A DNA stretch of 64,000 nt, from the NCBI GenBank assembly GCA_964059195.1, contig CAXKWD010000002.1, forward strand, positions 154,521,042-154,585,041, in the 5' to 3' direction. Both the position numbers and the translations under genes were made by a program. Positions within the stretch are counted from its first letter, which is position 1, and each line of letters starts with the position of its first letter. Shown here piece after piece: positions 1 to 10,826 of the stretch. This DNA is from Ectobius pallidus (Eukaryota; Arthropoda; Insecta; Blattodea; Ectobiidae). The notes beneath the pieces are model-generated. The model ran no database searches. It was not told the DNA's origin and was given only the letters and a program-made list of their open reading frames with translations.

Positions 1-1
1 G

Positions 2-435
2 CCACCGTGTTTACAGAAAACCGACACACACCGACCTTTACCTAAACGCGGGCAGCCATCACCATCCGGCACAAAGAAGTGGGGTTCTTCACACCCTCTT
101 CAAGAGAGCCGTCTCTATCTCTGATTGGGAGAGCCTACCTGAGGAACTCGAACATCTGAGGAAGACTTTTTTACAAAATGGCTACCATGAAGCAGAGATC
201 CGCCAGGCCCTGAAAAGGGCCGTTCGCCAGGAAAATAAGACGACCCAAGTTTCTGAGGACACCGCAGGAGTAGCGGTACTACCATACTTCGGGAACTTGT
301 CCCAGAGGCTGGCAAGAATACTGGGGAAAAGGCAGATAAAGGCGGTTTTCAAACCACCAGTCAAAATTAGGAATATGCTGCGCCCTGTGAAAGACGACCT
401 GGGCCTCAGGACACCGGGCGTATATCAAATTCCAG
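2..435 (+). pseudogene. Penelope-like element reverse transcriptase, C-terminal fragment
   Basis: An open frame enters from the left edge of the window. It reads VYRKPTHTDLYL, then a thumb-like stretch (SDWESLPEELEHLR, RQALKRAV), then LPYFGNLSQRLARIL and ends TPGVYQIP. This order is that of Penelope-like element reverse transcriptases, retroelements that prime at chromosome breaks or ends and usually carry a C-terminal GIY-YIG endonuclease. The motif GVYQIP near 417-434 is where the GIY-YIG domain normally begins, but the frame runs straight into the end of foldback element A. The upstream catalytic palm lies outside the window. No stop interrupts the visible part, so it may have been intact before the insertion. 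The family call is fairly sure; whether the endonuclease once existed cannot be seen here. Confidence 0.75.
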
Positions 436-644
436 GTAATACCGGAGTTGACGGGTCCCTGTACGCAGCAAGCCATGTTGCCTTCATTCTGGCAGCGTTC
501 CGTAAGGACAAGTCCACCACCGCCGCCGCCAAATTCGAATGTGTTATATTCAGAATCCACAACGCCGATTTTGAGTGGTTAAAGATTTGATATTAAAAAT
601 AGCGCAAAAGCCCGTTCTTCTCACAGGTGCTCCCGGGTGATAGT

Positions 645-1338
645 TTAAATTGGCGTAGGGACTAGTACTTAAAGGTTTAGTATTAAAACGACCGCAAGAG
701 CCCGCTCTATTCACAGGTGACAGTTAAATAACCCCGTTCTGCTCGCGGGTGAGGGATTAAGTTTGCATAGGGACTAGTAGTTAAAGTTTAATATTAAAGC
801 GAGCGAAAGAGCCCGTTCTACTCACAGGTGACACTTAAATAACCCCGTTCTGCTCGCGGGTGACAGATTAAGTTTGCATAGGGACTAGTAGTTAAAGTTT
901 AATATTAAAGCGAGCGAAAGAGCCCGTTCTATTCACAGGTGACACTTAAATAACCCCGTTCTACTCACAGGTGACACTTAAATAACCCCGTTCTGCTCGA
1001 GGGTGATAGTTTAAATTGGCGTAGAGACTAGTACTTAAAGGTTTATTATTAAAACGACCGCAAGAGCCCGTTCTATTCACAGGTGACAGTTAAATAACCC
1101 CGTTCTGCTCGCGGGTGACAGATTAAGTTTGCATAGGGACTAGTAGTTAAAGTTTAATATTAAAACGAGTGAAAGAGCCCGTTCTACTCACAGGTTACAC
1201 TTACATAACCCCGTTCTGCTCGCGGGTGATAGTTTAAATTGGCGTAGGGACTAGTACTTAAAGGTTTAATATTAAAACGAGCGAAAGAGCCCGTTCTATT
1301 CACAGGTGACACTTAAATAACCCCGTTCTGCTCACGGG
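645..1338. repeat. Outer ~112-bp tandem array, element A left arm
   Basis: About six to seven copies. Each unit holds two related halves, one with GAGCCCGTTCTATTCACAGG and one with CCCCGTTCTGCTCGCGGGTG, joined by an AT-rich piece containing GGGACTAGTACTTAAAG. Variants alternate 'gaccgcaagag' with 'gagcgaaagag'. No coding signal is seen. Confidence 0.85.
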
Positions 1339-1685
1339 TCACTCTGTATATATTTTTATTATTTCCTAGCCGGTGGTCCTGGTGTTATAAAATCTGCACA
1401 CGGCTTTTTCTACTCGGTATATTTTTTACCATTTTTAACTAACTCATATTTCTTTCTGCAGAGCAAAGAATGAATGAACGTATTATGTATTTTTCTTTGT
1501 GAAAATCTCGTTTGTTGCCATAACTTGTACAATGCCTACAGCATATTTTACCGACTTCTTGCATGTACCTAATAAGCCTATTCAGATTTTTCGGATATTT
1601 TGTTTGTTTGAAATTATCGTACGTAATAATAAAGGTTCTTACCCTGACTTTACGACATGGAAATCACACCGATTAAAGAAATAAT
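1339..1685. repeat. Unique ~340-bp core of foldback arm (A left)
   Basis: A non-tandem block lying between the two arrays in each arm. It starts CTCTGTATATATTTTTATT and carries the GC-richer patch CCTAGCCGGTGGTCCTGG, a pyrimidine tract ending in CTGCAG that resembles a 3' splice site, and a short open frame (61 codons from 1499, reading SFVAITCTMPTAYF). The same block occurs four times in the window, always oriented towards the element centre. The short frame is probably chance, kept by the similarity of the copies. Confidence 0.75.
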
Positions 1686-3303
1686 TCATTATATGGAGGG
1701 ACATTTTTTCTCCGACTTGAGCTATATCTGTTCCTTATAATTCGACCCTTCTGAACACGAATATAACAGTAATATTAACCAGTTCCTTCCGTACTTCGAG
1801 AAAATTCCGATTTTCCATTAGTGTGACCCAGTCAACGCAGAAAGAATATGGACGATTAAAAAGAAAAATTCATTCCATCGAGGAAATTTTTTTTTCCCGA
1901 CACGAGTTACATGTTTCATCTATAATCCGACCCATCTGATCTCGAATATATTAATAATAATAACCATTTCCTTCCGCGCTTCGAGAAAATTGAGATTTTC
2001 CATTAATGTTAGACATTTCTCGCAGAAGAAGGAGGAACAATTCAAAGAAATAATTCATTATATGGAGGGACATTTTTTCTCCGACTTGAGCTATATCTGT
2101 TCCTTATAATTCGACCCTTCTGAACACTAATATAACAATAATAATAACCAGTTCCTTCCGTACTTCGAGAAAATTCCGGTTTTCCATTAAAATCACACAT
2201 TTTTCGCAGAAAAAGTAGAACTATTTAAATAAAAATTGATTACAAAAAGTAAAAAAAATTTCCCGACATGACTTACATGTGTTATCTATAATTCGACCCT
2301 TCTGAACACGAATATAACAATAATAATAACCAGTTTCTTTCGCACTTCGAGAAAATTCCGGTTTTCCATTAAAATCACACATTTTTCGCAGAAAAAGTAG
2401 AACTATTTAAATAAAAATTGATTACAAAAAGTAAAAAAAATTTCCCGACATGACTTACATGTGTTATCTATAATTCGACCCTTCTGAACACGAATATAAC
2501 AATAATAATAACCAGTTTCTTTCGCACTTCGAGAAAATTCCGGTTTTCCATTAAAATCACACATTTTTCGCAGAAAAAGTATAACTATTTAAATAAAAAT
2601 AGATTACAAAGAGTAAAAATTTTTTCCCGACATGACTTACATTTGTTATCTATAATTCGACCCTTCTGAACACGAATATAACAATAATAATAACCAGTTC
2701 CTTCCTCACTTTGAGAAAATACCGATTTTCCATTAGTGTCACACAGTTTACGCAAGAAAAGTGGGAATGTTTCAAACAAAAATTAATTACAACAAGGCAA
2801 AATTTTTTTCTCACTTGAGTTACATGTGTTATCTATAATTCGACCCTTCCGAACACGAATATAACAATAATAATAATAACCAGTTCCTTCCGCACTTCGA
2901 GAAAATACCGATTTTCCATTAGTGTCACACATTTCTCGCAGGAAAAGAGGGAACTATTCAAAGAAAAATTCATTCTGTGTAGGATAAATTTTTTTCCAAC
3001 TTGAAATACGTGTGTTATCTATAATTCGACCCTTCTGAACACGAATATAACAATAATAATAACCAGTTCCTTCCGCACTTCGAGAAAAAACCGATTTTCC
3101 ATTAGTGTCACACATTTCTCGATGAAAACGAGGGAACTATTCAAAGAAAAATTCATTCTGTGTAGGATAATTTTTTTTCCAACTTGAAATACGTGTGTTA
3201 TCTTAATACGATCCTTCTGAACACGAATATAACAATAATAATAAGCAGTTTGGTCCGCACTTCGAGAGAATTCCGATTTTCCATTCGTGTTACACAGTTT
3301 ACG
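1686..3303. repeat. Inner ~184-bp tandem array, element A left arm
   Basis: About nine copies of a ~184-bp unit containing AATTCGACCCTTCTGAACAC, a TAATAATAACCAG stretch and TTCGAGAAAATNCCGATTTTCC. 184 is not a multiple of three, so the short open frames that recur in every unit change frame and are not evidence of a protein. Confidence 0.85.
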
Positions 3304-3315
3304 CGTAAACTGTGT
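3292..3315. other. Zero-spacer palindrome centre of element A
   Basis: The two arms meet at ACGCGT (3301-3306) inside an uninterrupted 24-bp palindrome, CACAGTTTACGCGTAAACTG plus flanks, and symmetry continues with scattered mismatches for kilobases on both sides. There is no unique loop. Such a structure can extrude a cruciform and is a likely site of assembly error. Confidence 0.85.
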
Positions 3316-4914
3316 GTCACGAATGGAAATTCGGAATTTTCTCCTAGTGCGTATGGAACTGGTTATTATTTTTGTTCTATTCGTGTTCAGAAGGGTCGAA
3401 TTATAGATAACTCATATAACTTAGGTCGGGAAAAAATTTTCCTTCGATGTAATGAATTTTTGTTTTGAAACGGTCCTACTTTTTCTGGGTAAACTGTGTG
3501 ACACTAATTGAAAATCGTTTTTTTCTCGAAGTGCGGAAGGAACTGGTTATTATTATTGTTATATTCGTGTTCAGAAGGGTCGAATTATAGATAACACACG
3601 TATTTCAAGTTGGAAAAAAATTTATCCTACACAGAATGAATTTTTCTTTGAATAGTTTCCTCTTTTCCTGCGAGAAATGTGTGACACTAATGGAAAATCG
3701 GTATTTTCTCGAAGTGCGGAAGGAACTGGTTATTATTATTGTTATATTCGTGTTCAGAAGGGTCGAATTATAGATAACTCATATAACTTAGGTCGGGAAA
3801 AAATTTTCCTTCGATGTAATGAATTTTTGTTTTGAAACGGTCCTACTTTTTCTGGGTAAACTGTGTGACACTAATTGAAAATCGTTTTTTTCTCGAAGTG
3901 CGGAAGGAACTGGTTATTATTATTGTTATATTCGTGTTCGGAAGGGTCGAATTATAGATAACACATGTAAGTCATGTCGGGAAAAAATTTTTACTCTTTG
4001 TAATCTATTTTTATTTAAATAGTTATACTTTTTCTGCGAAAAATGTGTGATTTTAATGGAAAACCGGAATTTTCTCGAAGTGCGAAAGAAACTGGTTATT
4101 ATTATTGTTATATTCGTGTTCAGAAGGGTCGAATTATAGATAACACATGTAAGTCATGTCGGGAAATTTTTTTTACTTTTTGTAATCAATTTTTATTTAA
4201 ATAGTTCTACTTTTTCTGCGAAAAATGTGTGATTTTAATGGAAAACCGGAATTTTCTCGAAGTGCGAAAGAAACTGGTTATTATTATTGTTATATTCGTG
4301 TTCAGAAGGGTCGAATTATAGATAACACATGTAAGTCATGTCGGGAAATTTTTTTTACTTTTTGTAATCAATTTTTATTTAAATAGTTCTACTTTTTCTG
4401 CGAAAAATGTGTGATTTTAATGGAAAACCGGAATTTTCTCGAAGTACGGAAGGAACTGGTTATTATTATTGTTATATTAGTGTTCAGAAGGGTCGAATTA
4501 TAAGGAACAGATATAGCTCAAGTCGGAGAAAAAATGTCCCTCCATATAATGAATTATTTCTTTGAATTGTTCCTCCTTCTGCGAGAAATGTCTAACATTA
4601 ATGGAAAATCTCAATTTTCTCGAAGCGCGGAAGGAAATGGTTATTATTATTAATATATTCGAGATCAGATGGGTCGGATTATAGATGAAACATGTAACTC
4701 GTGTCGGGAAAAAAAATTTCCTCGATGGAATGAATTTTTCTTTTTAATCGTCCATATTCTTTCTGCGTTGACTGGGTCACACTAATGGAAAATCGGAATT
4801 TTCTCGAAGTACGGAAGGAACTGGTTAATATTACTGTTATATTCGTGTTCAGAAGGGTCGAATTATAAGGAACAGATATAGCTCAAGTCGGAGAAAAAAT
4901 GTCCCTCCATATAA
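3304..4914. repeat. Inner ~184-bp tandem array, element A right arm
   Basis: Mirror image of the array at 1686-3303, with about nine units of the same ~184-bp repeat. The order of variant units mirrors the left side, including the paired copies containing TTTATTTAAATAGTTCTAC. This shows that the whole arm, not just the unit, was duplicated in inverted orientation or homogenised. Confidence 0.85.
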
Positions 4915-5262
4915 TGAATTATTTCTTTAATCGGTGTGATTTCCATGTCGTAAAGTCAGGGTAAGAACCTTTATTATTACGTACGATAATTTCAAACAAA
5001 CAAAATATCCGAAAAATCTGAATAGGCTTATTAGGTACATGCAAGAAGTCGGTAAAATATGCTGTAGGCATTGTACAAGTTATGGCAACAAACGAGATTT
5101 TCACAAAGAAAAATACATAATACGTTCATTCATTCTTTGCTCTGCAGAAAGAAATATGAGTTAGTTAAAAATGGTAAAAAATATACCGAGTAGAAAAAGC
5201 CGTGTGCAGATTTTATAACACCAGGACCACCGGCTAGGAAATAATAAAAATATATACAGAGT
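4915..5262. repeat. Core block of foldback arm (A right)
   Basis: Reverse complement of the core at 1339-1685. The 61-codon frame translates identically in both arms, so the arms are very similar here. Confidence 0.8.
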
Positions 5263-6330
5263 GACCCGTGAGCAGAACGGGGTTATTTAAGTGTCACCTG
5301 TGAATAGAACGGGCTCTTTCGCTCGTTTTAATATTAAACCTTTAAGTACTAGTCCCTACGCCAATTTAAACTATCACCCGCGAGCAGAACGGGGTTATGT
5401 AAGTGTAACCTGTGAGTAGAACGGGCTCTTTCACTCGTTTTAATATTAAACTTTAACTACTAGTCCCTATGCAAACTTAATCTGTCACCCGCGAGCAGAA
5501 CGGGGTTATTTAACTGTCACCTGTGAATAGAACGGGCTCTTGCGGTCGTTTTAATAATAAACCTTTAAGTACTAGTCTCTACGCCAATTTAAACTATCAC
5601 CCTCGAGCAGAACGGGGTTATTTAAGTGTCACCTGTGAGTAGAACGGGGTTATTTAAGTGTCACCTGTGAATAGAACGGGCTCTTTCGCTCGCTTTAATA
5701 TTAAACTTTAACTACTAGTCCCTATGCAAACTTAATCTGTCACCCGCGAGCAGAACGGGGTTATTTAAGTGTCACCTGTGAGTAGAACGGGCTCTTTCGC
5801 TCGCTTTAATATTAAACTTTAACTACTAGTCCCTATGCAAACTTAATCTGTCACCCGCGAGCAGAACGGGGTTATTTAACTGTCACCTGTGAATAGAACG
5901 GGCTCTTGCGGTCGTTTTAATAATAAACCTTTAAGTACTAGTCTCTACGCCAATTTAAACTATCACCCTCGAGCAGAACGGGGTTATTTAAGTGTCACCT
6001 GTGAGTAGAACGGGGTTATTTAAGTGTCACCTGTGAATAGAACGGGCTCTTTCGCTCGCTTTAATATTAAACTTTAACTACTAGTCCCTATGCAAACTTA
6101 ATCTGTCACCCGCGAGCAGAACGGGGTTATTTAAGTGTCACCTGTGAGTAGAACGGGCTCTTTCGCTCGCTTTAATATTAAACTTTAACTACTAGTCCCT
6201 ATGCAAACTTAATCCCTCACCCGCGAGCAGAACGGGGTTATTTAACTGTCACCTGTGAATAGAGCGGGCTCTTGCGGTCGTTTTAATACTAAACCTTTAA
6301 GTACTAGTCCCTACGCCAATTTAAACTATC
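5263..6330. repeat. Outer ~112-bp tandem array, element A right arm
   Basis: Mirror image of 645-1338 but longer, with about nine to ten units. The extra ~360 bp relative to the left arm is a block of about three units that is present twice in tandem here (around 5500-5850 and 5860-6215) and once on the left, consistent with unequal exchange in one arm only. Confidence 0.8.
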
Positions 6331-6525
6331 ACCCGGGAGCACCTGTGAGAAGAACGGGCTTTTGCGCTATTTTTAATATCAAATCTTTAACCACTCAAAA
6401 TCGGCGTTGTGGATTCTGAATATAACACATTCGAATTTGGCGGCGGCGGTGGTGGACTTGTCCTTACGGAACGCTGCCAGAATGAAGGCAACATGGCTTG
6501 CTGCGTACAGGGACCCGTCAACTCC

Positions 6526-6546
6526 GGTATTACCACAAATACCGGA
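6526..6546. other. Junction of foldback elements A and B
   Basis: The right end of A (CCGGTATTACC) and the left end of B (AATACCGG) are separated by only a few bases (ACA). The three other ends in the window read GGTAATACCGG; B's left end lacks the leading GGT. The elements therefore abut almost exactly and the ends form a further short palindrome. Confidence 0.75.
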
Positions 6547-6744
6547 GTTGACGGGTCCCTGTACGCAGCAAGCCATGTTGCCTTCATTCTGGCAGAGTTC
6601 CGTAAGGACAACTCCAACCGCCGCCGCCGCCAAATTCGAATGTGTTATATTCAGAGTCCACAACGCCGATTTTCAGTGGTTAAAGATTTAATATTAAAAA
6701 TAGCGCAAAAGCCCGTTCTTCTCACAGGTGCTCCCGGGTGATAG

Positions 6745-8534
6745 TTTAAATTGGCGTAGGGACTAGTACTTAAAGGTTTAATATTACGAGCAACGACCGC
6801 AAGAGCCCGTTCTATTCACAAGTAACAGTTAAATAACCCCAATCTGCTCGCAGGTGATAGATTAAGTTGGCATAGGGACTAGTACTTAAAGGTTTAATAT
6901 TGAAACGACCGCAAGAGCCCGTTCTATTCACAGGTGACAGTTAAATAACCCCGTTCTGCTCGCGGGTGATAGATTAAGTTGGCATAGAAACTAGTAGTTA
7001 AAGGTTTAATATTAAAACGACCGCAAGAGCCCGTTCTATTCTCAGGTGACAGTTAAATAACCCCGTTCTGCTCGCGGGTGATAGATTAAGTAGGCATAGG
7101 GACTAGTACTTAAAGGTTTAATATTAAAACGACCGCAAGAGCCCGTTCTATTCACAGGTGACAGTTAAATAACCCCGTTCTGCTCGCGGGTGATAGATTA
7201 AGTTGGCATAGAAACTAGTAGTTAAAGGTTTAATATTAAAACGACCGCAAGAGCCCGTTCTATTCACAGGTGACCGTTAAATAACCCCGTTCTGCTCGCG
7301 GGTGATAGATTAAGTTGGCATAGGGACTAGTAGTTAAAGTTTAATATTAAAACGAGCGAAACAGCCCGTTCTACTCACAGGTGGCACTTAAATAACCCCG
7401 TTCCGATCGCGGGTGATAGTTTAAATTGGCGTAGGGACTAGTACTTAAAGGTTTAATATTAAAACGACCGCAAGAGCCCGTTCTATTCACAGGTGACCGT
7501 TAAATAACCCCGTTCTGCTCGCGGGTGATAGATTAAGTTGGCATAGGGACTAGTAGTTAAAGTTTAATATTAAAACGAGCGAAACAGCCCGTTCTACTCA
7601 CAGGTGGCACTTAAATAACCCCGTTCCGATCGCGGGTGATAGTTTAAATTGGCGTAGGGACTAGTACTTAAAGGTTTAATATTAAAACGACCGCAAGAGC
7701 CCGTTCTATTCACAGGTGACAGTTAAATAACCCCGTTCTGCTCGCGGGTGATAGATTAAGTTGGCATAGAAACTAGTAGATAAAGGTTTAATATTAAAAC
7801 GACCGCAAGAGCCCGTTCTATTCTCAGGTGACAGTTAAATAACCCCGTTCTGCTCGCGTGTGATAGATTAAGTTGGCATAGGGACTAGTACTTAAAGGTT
7901 TAATATTAAAACGACCGCAAGAGCCCGTTCTATTCTCAGGTGACAGTTAAATAACCCCGTTCTGCTCGCGTGTGATAGATTAAGTTGGCATAGGGACTAG
8001 TACTTAAAGGTTTAATATTAAAACGACCGCAAGAGCCCGTTCTATTCACAGGTGACAGTTAAATAACCCCGTTCTGCTCGCGGGTGATAGATTAAGTTGG
8101 CATAGAAACTAGTAGTTAAAGGTTTAATATTAAAACGACCGCAAGAGCCCGTTCTATTCACAGGTGACCGTTAAATAACCCCGTTCTGCTCGCGGGTGAA
8201 AGATTAAGTTGGCATAGGGACTAGTAGTTAAAGTTTAATATTAAAACGAGCGAAACAGCCCGTTCTACTCACAGGTGGCACTTAAATAACCCCGTTCCGA
8301 TCGCGGGTGATAGTTTAAATTGGCGTAGGGACTAGTACTTAAAGGTTTAATATTAAAACGACCGCAAGAGCCCGTTCTATTAACAGGTGACAGTTAAATA
8401 ACCCCATTCTGCTCGCGGGTGATAGATTAAGTTGGCATAGGGACTAGTACTTAAAGGTTTAATATTAAAATGACCGTAAGAGCCCGTTCTATTCACAGGT
8501 GACAGTTAAATAACCCCGTTCTGCTCACGGGTCA
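6745..8534. repeat. Outer ~112-bp tandem array, element B left arm
   Basis: About sixteen units of the same ~112-bp repeat as in element A, mostly the 'gaccgcaagag' type. There is a secondary period: units carrying 'gagcgaaacag' and CCCCGTTCCGATCGCGGGTG recur in pairs, so multi-unit blocks have been copied. Confidence 0.85.
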
Positions 8535-8870
8535 CTCTGTATATATTTTTATAATTTCCTAGCCGGTGGTCCTGGTGTTATAAAATCTTCACACGGCTTT
8601 TTCTACTCGGTATATTTTTAACCATTTTTAACTAATATGTCTTTCTGCAGAGCAAAGAATGAATGAACGTATTATGTATTTTTTCTTTGAGAACATCTCG
8701 TTTGTTGCCATAACTTGTACAAAGCCTACAGCATATTTTACCGACTTCTTGCATGTACCTAATAAGCCTATTCAGATTTTTCGGATATTTTGTTTGTTTA
8801 AAATTATCATACGTAATAATAAAGGTTATTACCCTGACTTTACGACATGAAAATCACACCGATTAAAGAA
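8535..8870. repeat. Core block of foldback arm (B left)
   Basis: Homologue of the core in A with small differences. The short frame is extended at its start (63 codons from 8659) and a few codons are changed. The same CTGCAG-ending pyrimidine tract is kept (around 8640-8650). Confidence 0.8.
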
Positions 8871-10490
8871 AAATTCATTATAAGGAGGAACTTTTTTATC
8901 CGACATGAGTTACATGTTTTATCCATAATTCGACCCTTCTCAACTCGAATATAACAATAATAATAACCAGTTCCTTGCGCACTTTGAGAAAATTCCGATT
9001 TTCCATTAATATCACAGATTTTGAACAGAAATAGTAGGAACAGTTTCAAAAAAATTCACTACATGGAAGAAACGTTTTCTCCCGACATGAGTTACATGTT
9101 TTATCTATAATTCGACCCTTGTCAACTCGAATATAACAAAAAAATCATCACTTCATTCCGCACTTCGAGAAAATACCGATTTGCCATTATTGTCACACAG
9201 TTTACGCAGAAAAAGTAGGACCGTTTCAAAACAAAAATTAATTACATAGAGGTATTTTTTTTTCCTACGTGAGTGACATGTGTTATCTATAATTCGACCC
9301 TTTTGAACACGAATATAACAATAATAATAACCAGTTTTTTTCGCACTTCGAGAAAACACCGATTTTCCATTAGTGTCACACAGTTTACGCAGAAGAAGTA
9401 GGACCATTTCAAAACAAAAATTCATTACATGGAGGGGACATTTTTTTCCGACCTAAATTACATTTTTTATCTATAATTCGACCCTTCTGAACACGAATAT
9501 AACAATAATAATAACCAGTTTTTTCCGCACTTCGAGAAAAAACCGATTTCCATTACCGTCACACAGTTTACACAAGAAAAGTAGGACCGTTTCAAAACAA
9601 AAATTCATTACATGGAGGGGAAATTTTTTTCCAACCTAAATTACATGTGTTATCTATAACTCGACCCTTCTGAATACGAATATAACAGTAATAATAACCA
9701 GTTCTATCCGCACTTCGAGAAAATACCGATTTTCCATTAGTGTCACACAGTTTACGCAGAAGAAGAAGGACCATTTCATAACAAAAATTCATTACATGGA
9801 GAGGAAATTTTTTTCCGACCTAAATTACATGTGTTATCTATAATTCGACCCTCCTGAACACGAATATAACAATAATAATAACCAGTTCCATCCGCACTTC
9901 GAAAAAATACCGATTTTCCGTTAGTGTCACACAGATTACGAAGAAGAAGTAGGACCATTTCATAACACAAATTCATTACATGGAGGGGAAATTTTTTTCC
10001 GACCTAAATTACATGTGTTATCTATAATTCGACCCTTCTGATCTCGAATATATCAATAATAATAACCATTTCCTTCCGCGCTTCGAGAAAATTGAGATTT
10101 TTCATTAATGTTAGACATTTCTCGCAGAAGAAGGAGGAACAATTAAAAAAAAATCATTATAGCCTATGGAGTGAAATTTTTTCTCCGACTTCAGTTATAT
10201 CTGTTCCTTATAATTCGACTCTTCTGAACACGAATATAACAGTAATATTAACCAGTTCCTTCCGTACTTCGAGAAAATTCCGATTTTCCTTTAGTGTGAC
10301 CCAGTCAACGTAGAAAGAGTATGGACGATTAAAAATAAAAATGCATTCCATCGAGGAACAATTTTTTCCCGACACGAGTTACATGTTTCATCTATAATCC
10401 GACCCATCTGATCTCGAATATATCAATAATAATAATAACCAGTTCCTTCCGCGCTTCGAGAAAATTGAGATTTTTCATTAATGTTACATT
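8871..10490. repeat. Inner ~184-bp tandem array, element B left arm
   Basis: About nine ~184-bp units, on average more diverged from one another than those of the expanded right arm. The array ends abruptly at a unit truncated in 'aatgttacatt', where the unique spacer begins. Confidence 0.83.
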
Positions 10491-10826
10491 CAATTATTAA
10501 TCATTACTTAAATCATCCACTATTTTATTAATTAATCCATCAATAGAATCTTTATAAATAATATTTCTAAGTGTAAACATTGAATCTCTCTATGACCCCA
10601 TATTGTTTATTAATCCTTTAGGGTCTAAATTTTGGGAAATGTTGAAGTACGTTTTTCATTATTTGCGTTGTAAAGATTTTAAGTAGGCCTACCACAGAGA
10701 GAATTATAGGCCTAGAGCTTATTGCTTAAAATTTATTATTTCAGTTTATTTTCACAGTATTTTAAGCCATACTTACGAAATCTGTAGTCCATACTTTACT
10801 AAAAATTGTATCTATACAGGTATGAT
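10491..10826. other. Unique spacer at the centre of element B
   Basis: About 336 bp of AT-rich single-copy sequence separating the arms. It contains two AGGCCTA-type octamers. No open frame or motif is recognised. Element A has no equivalent, so either A lost this loop or B acquired it. Confidence 0.7.

Larger units (their letters stand above)
435..6534. mobile_element. Giant palindromic foldback element A
   Basis: This ~6.1-kb block is a near-perfect inverted repeat of itself with its centre between 3303 and 3304. It begins GGTAATACCGGAGTTGACGG and ends with the reverse complement. Left arm 435-3303: terminal block, ~112-bp tandem array, ~340-bp core, ~184-bp tandem array. Right arm 3304-6534 has the same order mirrored, about 360 bp longer because it has extra ~112-bp units. 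No transposase is visible, so it should be non-autonomous. The architecture (long inverted repeats built from tandem repeats) resembles foldback (FB-like) DNA transposons, but I recognise no named family. Mobility in trans is inference. Confidence 0.85.

Noticed and set aside
6379..6741. 110-, 94- and 76-codon frames across the A/B junction
   Set aside because: They run through inverted terminal blocks on both strands at once and repeat at each end of the elements. No independent coding evidence.
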